NCBI RefSeq assembly: GCF_034670125.1
Contig: NZ_JAXMOC010000003.1
Span: forward strand, 434,001 to 498,000
From: Maricaulis sp034670125
Lineage (GTDB): Bacteria > Pseudomonadota > Alphaproteobacteria > Caulobacterales > Maricaulaceae
Length of the DNA stretch: 64,000 bases
Direction of reading: 5' to 3'
Every line of letters starts with the position of its first letter. Positions within the stretch are counted from its first letter, which is position 1. The translations under genes were made by a program, and so were the position numbers. Positions 14,829 through 23,570 of this stretch are shown here, piece after piece. The notes under the pieces are model-generated. The model saw only the letters and a list, made by a program, of their open reading frames with translations, made no database searches and was not told where the DNA came from.

Positions 14829-17126
14829 CTAGTAGCGCCAGGCGATAGTCGCCGTGACGGTGCGCGGTGGACCGTAGTAACCGATCAACGTACCTTCCAG
14901 GCCCAGCTCCGGAGCCAGGGTGGTGTTATTGACGAAGTCATAGCCGGAGACCCGGTATTCCTCATCGGTCAGGTTCCGACCGTGCAGGCCGAACTGCCAG
15001 TGGCCGTCCTCACCTTCCCAGACCATCGATGCGTTCCACAGGGTGTAGGCACCCTGGTCAAGCAGCGGGAAGGGGAATTCGAACTGGCTGGAGTCACCCC
15101 GGTGACTGATCGTATTGATCACCGACAGGTCACCGCCGTGCAGGGGCGTGATGTAGGTCAGCGTCGCGGAGGCCGTGGTGTCCGGCGTGTTCTGGATAAC
15201 AACCTGGTCCGAGACATCGACGCCGAAAGCATTGACGAACTGGTCGTACTCGCCGTCCAGCAGGCCGATGGCCCAGCCGAGGGTCATGAAGTCGCCCTGG
15301 GCAAACACGTCCTGACCGAGATCCAGCGAGCCTTCATATTCGATACCGCGGATGGTGGCTGCGCCGGCATTGGTGGTCACGCCGGTGAAGGTGTCGTTGA
15401 CGCCGTCATTGTCGGTGTCGATGCCGACCGACCCGGGAACCTGGATGTCGGTATAGTCCATGTTGAAGACGGCCAGGCTGTGGCGATACCCATTGCCCTG
15501 GTATTTCCAGCCGATTTCGATGCTGTCGACCGTCTCCGGATCGAAGCTCATGAACCGGAAGACTTCATCGGCCTCGATCGTGCCGCTCTGGTCAAAGTCG
15601 GGCGTGCCCGTCGTCTGGGCGCGCGGATCGAAACCACCGCCTTTGAAGCCCTGCGAGTAGGTCAGGTAGAAATTATTGGCGGCGTTCGGCTGCCAGGCAA
15701 GCGAAGCCGTCGGCGAGAAGTCATCCCAGGAGTTGGTGCCCGTAAAGTCCGAGGTCGTGGCGATCGGGAAGCCCGAGCCGCCAAAGAACTCGGAGAAACC
15801 GCCCAGATAGGTCCGGCGCAGGACCGTCGAGGTCCGCTCGTCTTCGGTATAGCGGCCGCCCAAGGTCAGCGAGAACTCGTCGGTCAGATCATAGGTGAAG
15901 TTGGCAAAGACCGACCAGGTCTTGGTGTCGACTTCGCCGAAGGTCTGGGCGTTGAGACCCGCCAGGAGATTGTCCAGCAGAACGTCAAACACGGTCATCG
16001 CACTGGCGTCGAGATAGTAGTAGCCGACCAGACCGTTCAGGCGCTCACCGGAATAGAGCAGCTGGAACTCTTCGGAGAACTGCTCGTTCTCGTAGATCGC
16101 CGGCACGTCGAGGTCGCCCGAAGGCAGGTTGTCAAAGTCGATCGGCGTGATCGAGGTATCATTGCGATCGGCAAGGATGTTGCGAACCGTCCAGTTATCG
16201 TTGATCTGCCATTCGGCTGTCAGGGCAAGGCCGTCACCCTCGACGTCCTGGTCGACCACATTGAGGCCGGCGCGGGTGTCGTGGACATTGTCCAGGACAG
16301 GAGCGCCGGACAGAGCGCCTGGAATCAGGCGGTGGCCGCCACGGGCGTTCGATGTGTCAGAGACGCTGTCATAAGCCAGACGGACGAAGAAAGTGTCAGT
16401 CGGCTCCCATTCGGCTGAGACACGATAGCCGAACACGTTCTTGTCGTAGTTGTCTTCGCCGGTGTTCAGGTTTTCACCGTAGCCGTCACGGGTAAAGCGA
16501 CCCATTGTACCACCGACGCGGAACGTGTCGGACAGCGGCGCTGTGCCGGACAACACGGTGTCGAGCTGGCCGTAGCTGCCGACACCGAGGCGGGCTGACA
16601 GGGTCGGCTCGTCGGCATCGATGCGACGGGTGACGTATTTGACTGCGCCGCCAATGGTGTTGCGGCCGTAGAGCGTGCCTTGCGGGCCGCGCAGGACTTC
16701 GATCCGGTCGACATCATAGATATCGAGCACGGCGCCTTGCGGACGGTTCAGGTAGACGTCATCGACATAGATGCCGACACCGGCCTCAAAGCCGGCAACC
16801 GGGTCCTGCTGACCGACGCCGCGAATGAAGGCGGAGAGCGTCGAGTTGGTGCCGCGAGACACTTCCAGCGTGATGTTCGGCGTCGTGTCGGCGATGGCGA
16901 CAATGTCCAGTGCGCCCATGCGCTCGAGATCTTCACCGCTCATGGCCGTAACCGACAGCGGCACGTCCTGCAGCGTCTCTTCGCGGCGGCGGGCGGTGAC
17001 GGTGATGACATCACGGCCTTCCGACGCGCCATTGTCCTGGGCCACGGCGGGTGCCGCGACCAGGGCTGAAGCGGCCACCGTGCTCAACAGAAGCGCGGTG
17101 CCCGTAAGGGTCTTGAATTTTTTCAT
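14829..17126 (-). CDS. TonB-dependent outer-membrane receptor
   Basis: 765 residues with a signal peptide (residues 1-29, ending AAPAVAQ). A TonB-box-like DVITVTARR follows, then a plug domain (QDVPLSVTAMSGEDLE, IRGVGQQDP, VLRGPQGTLYGRNTIGGAV). The 22-strand barrel runs to the C-terminal aromatic (TATIAWRY). Many alphaproteobacterial receptors of this type import hydrophobic or oligomeric nutrients rather than iron; no cargo can be read here. The start overlaps the stop of the upstream hydrolase gene by 4 nt, so both probably serve uptake and cleavage of one ester-like compound controlled by the divergent TetR. Confidence 0.93.
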   Translation of the reverse strand: MKKFKTLTGTALLLSTVAASALVAAPAVAQDNGASEGRDVITVTARRREETLQDVPLSVTAMSGEDLERMGALDIVAIADTTPNITLEVSRGTNSTLSAFIRGVGQQDPVAGFEAGVGIYVDDVYLNRPQGAVLDIYDVDRIEVLRGPQGTLYGRNTIGGAVKYVTRRIDADEPTLSARLGVGSYGQLDTVLSGTAPLSDTFRVGGTMGRFTRDGYGENLNTGEDNYDKNVFGYRVSAEWEPTDTFFVRLAYDSVSDTSNARGGHRLIPGALSGAPVLDNVHDTRAGLNVVDQDVEGDGLALTAEWQINDNWTVRNILADRNDTSITPIDFDNLPSGDLDVPAIYENEQFSEEFQLLYSGERLNGLVGYYYLDASAMTVFDVLLDNLLAGLNAQTFGEVDTKTWSVFANFTYDLTDEFSLTLGGRYTEDERTSTVLRRTYLGGFSEFFGGSGFPIATTSDFTGTNSWDDFSPTASLAWQPNAANNFYLTYSQGFKGGGFDPRAQTTGTPDFDQSGTIEADEVFRFMSFDPETVDSIEIGWKYQGNGYRHSLAVFNMDYTDIQVPGSVGIDTDNDGVNDTFTGVTTNAGAATIRGIEYEGSLDLGQDVFAQGDFMTLGWAIGLLDGEYDQFVNAFGVDVSDQVVIQNTPDTTASATLTYITPLHGGDLSVINTISHRGDSSQFEFPFPLLDQGAYTLWNASMVWEGEDGHWQFGLHGRNLTDEEYRVSGYDFVNNTTLAPELGLEGTLIGYYGPPRTVTATIAWRY

Positions 17127-18034
17127 GAGATACTCCCCTCAGAGGTTACATGGGTTGTCGCCGTCGCCAGGGCCTGGCGGGCGAAGTTTCGGACCACATC
17201 AACAAACTCTTCCGGCTGTTCGAGATGTGGTGCATGCCCGGAGTGGGCGAACCCGTGCGCCGTTGCAGCGGGCAGGGTTTCGACGAGATAGCGGCTCGTC
17301 TCCGGGCCGTAGGCATCGCTGCGTTCGCCAAAGGCGATCAGCGCCGGGATGGCCATTCCCGGAAGTTCGGGGCGCAGGTCCTGCTGCGCCATCGAAGACC
17401 AGAGGTCAGCCATGGCATCAGCATCGCGAGCGCGAAGCAGGGAAAGAGCGTCAGCCACCATTTGTGGCTCGCGTGCGGCCCGGTCCCGGGCAAACATGCG
17501 TGGCGCGAATGTGGCGGCATAGGCAGGCCAGTCGGCCCGCATCGCCTCGGTCGCTCGACTGGACGCATTGGAGTCCATGCCGCTCGACATGCCCAGCGAC
17601 CAGGTTTCGTCGTTGAGAATGCGCGGGCTCATGTCTTCGATCACCATGCCGGCAAGCCGGTCATGGCCATGACGCTGGATCATCGACCACAGCACGGTTG
17701 CGCCCATCGACCAGCCCAACGCCACAATCCGGCTCAATCCCTTTCGGGTCAGCAGTTCATCGAGATCGTCGGCCAGGTCACCAATCGTGGTCGGAGGCGT
17801 GCCGGCCGGCGTGTCGCCATGGCCACGCAGGTCAGGTACCAGGACCCGGAACTCATCCGAGAGCGCTCGCGCGATGGTGTCGAAGAACGCGCTCGAAGCC
17901 GCCCAGCCATGCACCAGAAGCAGGACCGGCCCCTGTCCGAGTTCCCGATAGGACATCACCGTGCCATCGCGCAGCGTCAGGTGTTGCAGCGCGTGCTCAC
18001 CTTCGTCCGGACTGTGCGGCTGTGCATCGGCCAC
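17123..18034 (-). CDS. Alpha/beta hydrolase linked to the TonB receptor
   Basis: 303 residues from a GTG start preceded by a strong GGGGGAG site 8 nt upstream. An in-frame ATG at 18097 gives a 324-residue version but has no ribosome site. LVHGWAASS (oxyanion), GWSMGATV with the nucleophile Ser, an acidic residue in LIAFGERSDAYG and HSGHAPHLEQPEEF with the His form a standard triad. The protein has no signal peptide. It overlaps the receptor gene and lies back to back with a TetR regulator and a fatty-acid-like degradation set, suggesting it opens an ester before CoA activation. Confidence 0.82.
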   Translation of the reverse strand: MADAQPHSPDEGEHALQHLTLRDGTVMSYRELGQGPVLLLVHGWAASSAFFDTIARALSDEFRVLVPDLRGHGDTPAGTPPTTIGDLADDLDELLTRKGLSRIVALGWSMGATVLWSMIQRHGHDRLAGMVIEDMSPRILNDETWSLGMSSGMDSNASSRATEAMRADWPAYAATFAPRMFARDRAAREPQMVADALSLLRARDADAMADLWSSMAQQDLRPELPGMAIPALIAFGERSDAYGPETSRYLVETLPAATAHGFAHSGHAPHLEQPEEFVDVVRNFARQALATATTHVTSEGSIS

Positions 18035-18082
18035 GGTCTGATCTCCCCCTGGCCGTCCAATTTTCGCTGGATCGTGCCATAT

Positions 18083-18115
18083 TGATTTAGGATCCATTTT
18101 GTGAAAACTGAATCA
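18083..18115. promoter_or_regulatory. Candidate operator between hydrolase and TetR genes
   Basis: An imperfect inverted repeat (TGATTTAG at 18083-18090 and CTGAATCA at 18108-18115, 7 of 8 pairs) lies in the 82-nt divergent region. It is a plausible site for the adjacent TetR protein, since it touches both promoters. This rests on position and symmetry only. Confidence 0.35.
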
Positions 18116-18116
18116 T

Positions 18117-18725
18117 ATGTCAACTTCAGAATCCAATACCGTCGATAAACGCCCCAAAACCGCACGCGGTCTGAGGACCCGGAACAAGCTTCTGGAAGCG
18201 GCGGAAGGCGCCTTCGGGGAGAATGGTTTTCATGCCACCTCGATCGGCGACATCACACGCCGGGCCTCGGTGGCACTGGGTACTTTCTACGTCTACTTCG
18301 ACTCAAAGGACGAAATTTTCCGGGCCCTGGTCGCCCATATGGGAGACATGACGCGCGGCTGGATTGCCGAACGGGTCAAAGACGCGTCGGACCGGCTGGA
18401 AACCGAGCATCGCGGCCTCGTTGCCTATATCGAGTTCGCCCGGGCCCACCCGAATCTCTACCGGATCATCGAGGAATCCCAATTCGTCGCTCCGGACGCC
18501 TACAAGGCGCACTACGACGTTTTCATGGAACGCTATCAGAGAAACCTGGAAGACGCCGCCAGCCGGGGCGAGGTCAGTGCCGGCGACCAGGGCACCCGCG
18601 CCTGGGCACTGATCGGCATGAGCGTGTTCATGGGACTTCGCTTCGGAATATGGGAGCGTGACCGTGACCCGGAAGACGTTGCCCGCGTGGTCTCGGACCT
18701 GATCGCAAACGGCCTGAAGTCATGA
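18117..18725 (+). CDS. TetR family transcriptional regulator
   Basis: 202 residues. The N-terminal helix-turn-helix reads TRNKLLEAAEGAFGENGFHATSIGDITRRASVALGTFYVYF in successive parts, with the GTFYVYFDSKDE signature. The C-terminal half (about 75-195) is a ligand-binding domain. It heads the rightward catabolic operon and overlaps the next gene by 4 nt. It lies divergent from the hydrolase-receptor pair, so it probably represses both directions until a pathway intermediate, such as an acyl-CoA, is present. Confidence 0.9.
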   Translation: MSTSESNTVDKRPKTARGLRTRNKLLEAAEGAFGENGFHATSIGDITRRASVALGTFYVYFDSKDEIFRALVAHMGDMTRGWIAERVKDASDRLETEHRGLVAYIEFARAHPNLYRIIEESQFVAPDAYKAHYDVFMERYQRNLEDAASRGEVSAGDQGTRAWALIGMSVFMGLRFGIWERDRDPEDVARVVSDLIANGLKS

Positions 18726-19516
18726 ATTCGGACGCGACCCCTTCGCCGGTTCTGGTCCGCCGTGACGACGAGGTCGTCCGGATCACGCTGAACCGGCCGG
18801 GCCATGGCAATGCGCTGGAACCGGTGTTGCTGAACGCGCTTTGTGACGCCCTTGGTGACAGCCGGAACGCCCGAACTGTGATCCTGACAGGTGCGGGGCG
18901 TGCCTTCTCCTCCGGTGGAGACATCCGCGAATTTCAGGCCCGGGCCGATGATCCTGCATCTCTCGAGGCATTCGGCGACACTGTGGTGTCGGCGCTGAAC
19001 CGTGCCATCCTTGCCCTGCGTGCGCTGCCCTGCCCCACCATCGCTGCGGTCAACGGCCCCCTGACCGGTGGAGCGATCGGCCTGATGCTCGCCTGCGACA
19101 TCACCCTGATGAGCCGCGACGCCTTCATCCAGCCATACTACGCCCGGATGGGATTTGCGCCCGATGGCGGCTGGACCGCGCTCCTGCCCGCCAGGATCGG
19201 TGCCGGTCGTGCCGGCAGCTGGCTGGCGCAGGACAGTCGTCTCGATGCCGACGCCGCTTTGGCCATGGGTGTCGTCGACCGGGTCTGTGACGCTCGCAAT
19301 TTCGCCGGGCAGCTCGCGGAGCTGACCCAGCTTCAGGCCGCCCATGACCCACAGACCGCGCTGGCCAGTCGCCAGCTGCTGGATGCCGGTCTTGGGTCAC
19401 CGACCCTGGCCGAACGGCTGGAGCTGGAACTGGCCAGTTTCAAGCAATTGCTGATCCGGCCGGAAGCCCGTCAAAGGATGGAAGCATTTCTGGCCCCGCG
19501 AGAGGCCGCCGGATGA
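18722..19516 (+). CDS. Crotonase-family enoyl-CoA hydratase/isomerase
   Basis: 264 residues. Family marks are RITLNRPGHGNAL, GAGRAFSSGGDIREF (oxyanion hole), AAVNGPLTGGAIGLMLACD and GFAPDGGWTALLPARIG. The two catalytic glutamates of classical enoyl-CoA hydratases do not appear at their expected places. The PDGGW Asp resembles the catalytic Asp of PaaG-type isomerases, so an isomerase or other crotonase reaction is likelier than simple hydration. It is translationally coupled to the TetR gene before it and to the acyl-CoA ligase after it (4-nt overlaps). Confidence 0.85.
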   Translation: MNSDATPSPVLVRRDDEVVRITLNRPGHGNALEPVLLNALCDALGDSRNARTVILTGAGRAFSSGGDIREFQARADDPASLEAFGDTVVSALNRAILALRALPCPTIAAVNGPLTGGAIGLMLACDITLMSRDAFIQPYYARMGFAPDGGWTALLPARIGAGRAGSWLAQDSRLDADAALAMGVVDRVCDARNFAGQLAELTQLQAAHDPQTALASRQLLDAGLGSPTLAERLELELASFKQLLIRPEARQRMEAFLAPREAAG

Positions 19517-21018
19517 TGGATATTATCACCGACATCACCGCGCGCCGCGCCGCCCTGACGCCCGACAGGCCGGCCTTCCACATCGTCGAAACCGGCGAGG
19601 TCATCAGTTTTGCCGGGCTGGACGAGCGCAGTGCCCGCGCCGCCACCGTCCTGGCGGACCGGGGCGTGGGTGAAGGCGACCGGGTCGCCATTCTTTGCCG
19701 CAACCGGATCGAGTTCTTCGAGGCCCTGTTCGCCTGCGCGAAGCTGGGCGCCATTCTCACGCCATTGAATTGGCGCATGCCGGCGCGCGAACTGGCCGAC
19801 CTGCTCGTCGATTGCGCGCCGACCTGCCTGCTCGTCGGCCATGACGACAGGCAGAAGGCCGAAACGGCAACGCAAACGGCTCCACTGGCCTTGATTGACC
19901 TGGAAAGCGAGTGGCCGACGGCCCGCAAAGTCGCATCGCGCCATCCCGGCCGGACAGCTTGGCCAGGCGATCAGCCCTGGTATCTGATCTACACATCGGG
20001 CACGACCGGCCGCCCCAAGGGCGTGATCCAGACCTACCGCATGGCACTGGTGAATTATGTCAATATTTCCCAAGCGATAGGCCTGCGGGACGGGGACGCG
20101 ACGGTCAATTTCCTGCCCCTGTTCCACACCGCCGGGATCAACCTGCACACCCTGCCGGTCCTGATGGCTGGCGGACTCAACCATCTCTTGCCCGGCTTTG
20201 ACGCCGGCACGGTGCTGAGCCTGATCAATGACGGCCAGCTGGACGTCATGCTGTGCGTCCCGGCCGTCTACCGCGAATTGTCGCTGCATCCCGAGTTTGG
20301 GGCGACCGATCTGACGCGCCTGCGGCACTGGGCCTGCGGCGGCGCACCCATGCCGGACGTCCTGATCGAGACATTTGCGGCCCGGGGCGCAATCGTTTGC
20401 AACGGCTTCGGGATGACCGAGACAGGACCGACAGCCTTTCTCATGGATCGCGACCATGCGCTCGAGAAAATCGGGTCGGTGGGTAAACCACAATTGCTGA
20501 TCGAAGCCCGGGTGGCGACACCCGAGGGCGAGGCGCTGGCGACCGGCAAGACCGGCGAAATCCAGTTCTTCGGGCCAGGCCTGACGCCTGGCTACTGGCA
20601 GCGCGACGGGGAGACCGCGAAACTCTTTACCGCGGACGGCTGGCTCAAGAGCGGTGATCTGGGCCGCTTCGACGCGGATGGCTATTGCTATGTCGCCGGC
20701 CGGATCAAGGAGATGTACATTTCAGGTGGCGAGAACGTTTACCCGGCCGAGGTCGAGAACGTGCTCGACGAACACCCGGCCGTGCTGGAATCCGCCGTCA
20801 CCGGCATCGCCGATGAAAAATGGGGCGAGGTCGGCTGCGCGCACCTGATCCTGCGCGACGGCCAGGACGTCACCGACAACGCCTTGGCGGACTGGTGCCG
20901 CGAACGGCTGGCCGGGTACAAGATTCCCCGCCATTTCCGTCGGGCAACAGACTTTCCGCGCACCGCAGCCGGCAAGGTCCAGAAACACCTTTTGCCGCTC
21001 CCGGAAGCCACAACGTGA
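19513..21018 (+). CDS. AMP-forming acyl-CoA synthetase
   Basis: 501 residues of the ANL superfamily, activating a carboxylic acid to its CoA thioester through an acyl-adenylate. Motifs seen are YTSGTTGRPKGV (P-loop), NGFGMTETGPT, SGDLGRFDADGYCYVAGR and KEMYISGGENVYPAEVE. The C-terminal catalytic Lys lies in TAAGKVQKH. The acid is unknown; the surrounding receptor, hydrolase and hydratases suggest a medium, branched or cyclic acid taken from outside. The start overlaps the crotonase gene. An ATG one codon later is also possible. Confidence 0.9.
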   Translation: MMDIITDITARRAALTPDRPAFHIVETGEVISFAGLDERSARAATVLADRGVGEGDRVAILCRNRIEFFEALFACAKLGAILTPLNWRMPARELADLLVDCAPTCLLVGHDDRQKAETATQTAPLALIDLESEWPTARKVASRHPGRTAWPGDQPWYLIYTSGTTGRPKGVIQTYRMALVNYVNISQAIGLRDGDATVNFLPLFHTAGINLHTLPVLMAGGLNHLLPGFDAGTVLSLINDGQLDVMLCVPAVYRELSLHPEFGATDLTRLRHWACGGAPMPDVLIETFAARGAIVCNGFGMTETGPTAFLMDRDHALEKIGSVGKPQLLIEARVATPEGEALATGKTGEIQFFGPGLTPGYWQRDGETAKLFTADGWLKSGDLGRFDADGYCYVAGRIKEMYISGGENVYPAEVENVLDEHPAVLESAVTGIADEKWGEVGCAHLILRDGQDVTDNALADWCRERLAGYKIPRHFRRATDFPRTAAGKVQKHLLPLPEATT

Positions 21019-21422
21019 TGACGACGCCCCCGCAGCCGGCCTTGCCATGCGCGCACCTGGAAAAGACCTTCAGCCAGGCCGATTTCGACGCCTTTGCCCG
21101 GTTGTCCGGTGACAACAATCCGATCCATTGCGACCCCGGGTTCGCGGCGGGCACGCGCTTCGGACGAACCGTTGCCCACGGCGCGCTTTTGTGTGCTGTG
21201 CTGCGGCGGTTGGTGGAGGACCTCTATCCCGGAGCCCGACAACTGGGCCAGAACACGCAATACCCGGCGCCAAGCCCTGTCGGCGAAGCGCTTCGTTTTG
21301 ACGTCGAAACAACCGGCCGGCCGGAAGCGGCAAACCGTCGGCGGATCGCGCTGTCGCTGACCGTGACCCGGCTTCTCGACGGGGTGACCACCTGTACCGG
21401 AACAACGGAAATCGAGGTATGA
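21018..21422 (+). CDS. MaoC-like (R)-specific enoyl-CoA hydratase
   Basis: 134 residues of hotdog fold. The catalytic signature is complete: SGDNNPIHCDPGFAAGTRFGRTVAHG provides, in order, the Asp and His pair and the Gly-rich loop (about residues 31-56). The longer open frame upstream is a shadow of the ligase gene. The ATG overlaps the ligase stop by one base (TGATG). It is followed by a second hotdog protein lacking the catalytic pair, so the two may act as a heterodimer. Confidence 0.82.
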   Translation: MTTPPQPALPCAHLEKTFSQADFDAFARLSGDNNPIHCDPGFAAGTRFGRTVAHGALLCAVLRRLVEDLYPGARQLGQNTQYPAPSPVGEALRFDVETTGRPEAANRRRIALSLTVTRLLDGVTTCTGTTEIEV

Positions 21423-21799
21423 GCGAGGCGCTCCTTATCGGCCAGACCGCGTCAATAGAGCGTCGCTTCTCGTCTGCCGATGCCCGCGACCTGCAGCGCC
21501 TGACCGGCGGCACGCTGACCGTCGAGCATGTTCCCGAGGCGCTGATAAACAGCATGTTCTCCCACCTGCTCGGTGTCCACCTGCCGGGGCGGGGCACCAA
21601 CTACCTCAAACAGGAAACCCGTTTCCTGTCACCGGCACCGCTGGGCCAGACGCTGATCGCCAGCGTCGAAATCACGCGTCTTCGTCCCGACAAACAGCTG
21701 GTCGACCTCGCCACGCGATGCGTGACAGCGGATGGCGCTGAGATTGCCTCCGGCCGCGCCCTGGTATTGGCGAAGGATGTCGCCGGCGCCTTCGATTGA
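21419..21799 (+). CDS. Hotdog-fold protein without MaoC catalytic residues
   Basis: 126 residues. Residues about 48-115 (SHLLGVHLPGRGTNYLKQE, then FLSPAPLGQTLIASVEI) have the MaoC hotdog layout. The D-x4-H hydratase signature is absent and replaced by TGGTLTVEHVPEAL. It overlaps the active MaoC gene by 4 nt. The likely role is a non-catalytic or structural partner, as in two-subunit hydratases, or a diverged thioesterase-like enzyme; the sequence does not decide. Confidence 0.65.
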   Translation: MSEALLIGQTASIERRFSSADARDLQRLTGGTLTVEHVPEALINSMFSHLLGVHLPGRGTNYLKQETRFLSPAPLGQTLIASVEITRLRPDKQLVDLATRCVTADGAEIASGRALVLAKDVAGAFD

Positions 21800-21878
21800 T
21801 CGGGCCAGCCTGGCGTCGATCGGCACAACCTCTGCGAAGCATTGCTCTTTTCCGACTTCGCGGCAAAACTCGACAGCC

Positions 21879-23522
21879 ATGACAGCCCTCACCGCACCGA
21901 TCCGTCACCGCGCCCGCAGAACCAGACCCGACCGCGATATCCTGATCATAGGAGGCGGTCATAACGGCCTTGTTTGCGCTGCTTATCTCGCCAAGGCAGG
22001 CTTGAAGGTCACCGTACTGGAGCGACGCGACGTGGTGGGTGGCGCTGCTGTCACCGAGGAGTTCCATCCCGGCTTTCGCAATTCGGTCGCCAGCTACACC
22101 GTCTCCCTGCTCAATCCCAAAGTGATTGCCGATCTCGACCTGCACGCCCACGGCCTGAAGATTGTTGAACGCCGGATCGGCAATTTCCTGCCGCTGGAGC
22201 ACGGCTATCTTCTCGCCGGCGACGGCCTGACCGCCGACCAGGTCGGCAAGTTCTCCGCCAAGGATGCCGCGCGACTGCAGGAATACAGCGACCGGCTGGA
22301 AGTCGTTGCCGACACCTTGCGCGAGCTGGTTCTGGAGACGCCGCCCAACCTGTCCGAAAGCGGTTGGCTCGGCGCGCTGCCCGAGCTTCTCAAGGCCGCC
22401 AATCTGGGCGGTCGGCTGGGCGGCATGTCGCTCACAGCGAGACGCGACCTGCTCGACCTGTTCTCCAAATCCGCCGGAGACTGGCTCGATGGCTGGTTCG
22501 AGAGTGACGCCATCAAGGCGCTGTTCGGTTTCGACAGCATAGTCGGCAATTTCGCCAGCCCCTACACGCCCGGCAGTGCCTATGTCCTGTTGCATCACCT
22601 GTTTGGCGAAGTGAATGGGAAGAAAGGAGCCTGGGGTCATGCCATCGGCGGAATGGGAGCCATCACTCAAGCGATGGCGCGTTGTTGCGAGGAACGCGGT
22701 GTCGAGATCAGGACCGGCTGTGCCGTCGAGCAGGTGCTGGTCGACGACGCTGGCGCCGGTACGGTCGTACTGGCAGGCGGAGAAACCCTGTCGGCCCGGG
22801 CCGTGGTGTCGAACCTGAACCCGAAACTCCTGTTCGGCTCCCTGATCGACCCGGCCGCCCTGCCGGACGATTTCAGCGAGCGCATCCGGCACTATAAATG
22901 CGGGTCCGGCACGTTCCGGATGAACCTCGCCCTCGACCGCCTGCCCGATTTCACGGCCCTGCCCGGACCGGGCGACCATCTGACCGCCGGAATCATCATG
23001 GCACCGACATTGGCCTATATGGAGCAGGCCTATGCCGACGCCCGCCGCCAGGGGTGGTCGAACGAGCCGATCATCGAAATGCTGATACCGTCCACCCTGG
23101 ACCCGACCCTCGCGCCGGATGGCCAGCACGTCGCCAGCCTGTTCTGCCAGCATGTCGCGCCGGAGCTGTCGGGAGGCCGGGACTGGGACGATTATCGCGA
23201 TGAGGTGGCGCAGGTGATGATCAAGACTGTCGATAAATGGGCCCCCGGCTTTGCCGACAGCGTGCTGGGGTATCAGGCGCTGACCCCAAAGGACCTCGAG
23301 CGCACGTTCGGCCTGATCGGTGGCGACATCTTCCACGGCGCCCTCAGCCTCGACCAATTATTCGCGGCCCGGCCTGTCCTTGGCCATGCCGATCACAGGA
23401 GCCCGGTGAAAAATCTCTACCAGTGCGGTTCCGGCACCCATCCCGGCGGCGGTGTCACCGGCGCCCCCGGCCACAATGCCGCGCGCGAGATCCTGAAGGA
23501 TTTCGGCAAGCGGATGAGCTAG
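21879..23522 (+). CDS. Phytoene dehydrogenase-like FAD oxidoreductase
   Basis: 547 residues from the ATG preceding MTALTAPIRHRARR; an earlier in-frame ATG overlaps the hotdog gene and lacks a good context. The N-terminal dinucleotide-binding motif is ILIIGGGHNGLVCAAYLAKAG followed by VLERRDVVGGAA. The C-terminal FAD-contacting part includes LYQCGSGTHPGGGVTGAPGHNAA. This COG1233 group includes carotenoid desaturases but also many uncharacterised redox enzymes. As the last gene of the TetR operon it may oxidise or desaturate the imported compound. No carotenoid synthesis genes are nearby. Confidence 0.82.
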   Translation: MTALTAPIRHRARRTRPDRDILIIGGGHNGLVCAAYLAKAGLKVTVLERRDVVGGAAVTEEFHPGFRNSVASYTVSLLNPKVIADLDLHAHGLKIVERRIGNFLPLEHGYLLAGDGLTADQVGKFSAKDAARLQEYSDRLEVVADTLRELVLETPPNLSESGWLGALPELLKAANLGGRLGGMSLTARRDLLDLFSKSAGDWLDGWFESDAIKALFGFDSIVGNFASPYTPGSAYVLLHHLFGEVNGKKGAWGHAIGGMGAITQAMARCCEERGVEIRTGCAVEQVLVDDAGAGTVVLAGGETLSARAVVSNLNPKLLFGSLIDPAALPDDFSERIRHYKCGSGTFRMNLALDRLPDFTALPGPGDHLTAGIIMAPTLAYMEQAYADARRQGWSNEPIIEMLIPSTLDPTLAPDGQHVASLFCQHVAPELSGGRDWDDYRDEVAQVMIKTVDKWAPGFADSVLGYQALTPKDLERTFGLIGGDIFHGALSLDQLFAARPVLGHADHRSPVKNLYQCGSGTHPGGGVTGAPGHNAAREILKDFGKRMS

Positions 23523-23527
23523 CTGCC

Positions 23528-23545
23528 CGTCCCGGGCCCGGGACG
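23528..23545. terminator. Palindrome between convergent genes
   Basis: The perfect 18-nt palindrome CGTCCCGGGCCCGGGACG lies between the convergent oxidoreductase and nrdG stops. It can fold into a short GC-rich hairpin on either strand, but no T-tract follows. A weak bidirectional terminator is possible. Confidence 0.35.
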
Positions 23546-23570
23546 TCCGAACCAACCTTTGGAAGCCGTA

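Noticed and set aside
14982..16418. 478-codon open frame opposite the TonB receptor
   Set aside because: Shadow; the receptor frame has signal peptide, plug and barrel features.
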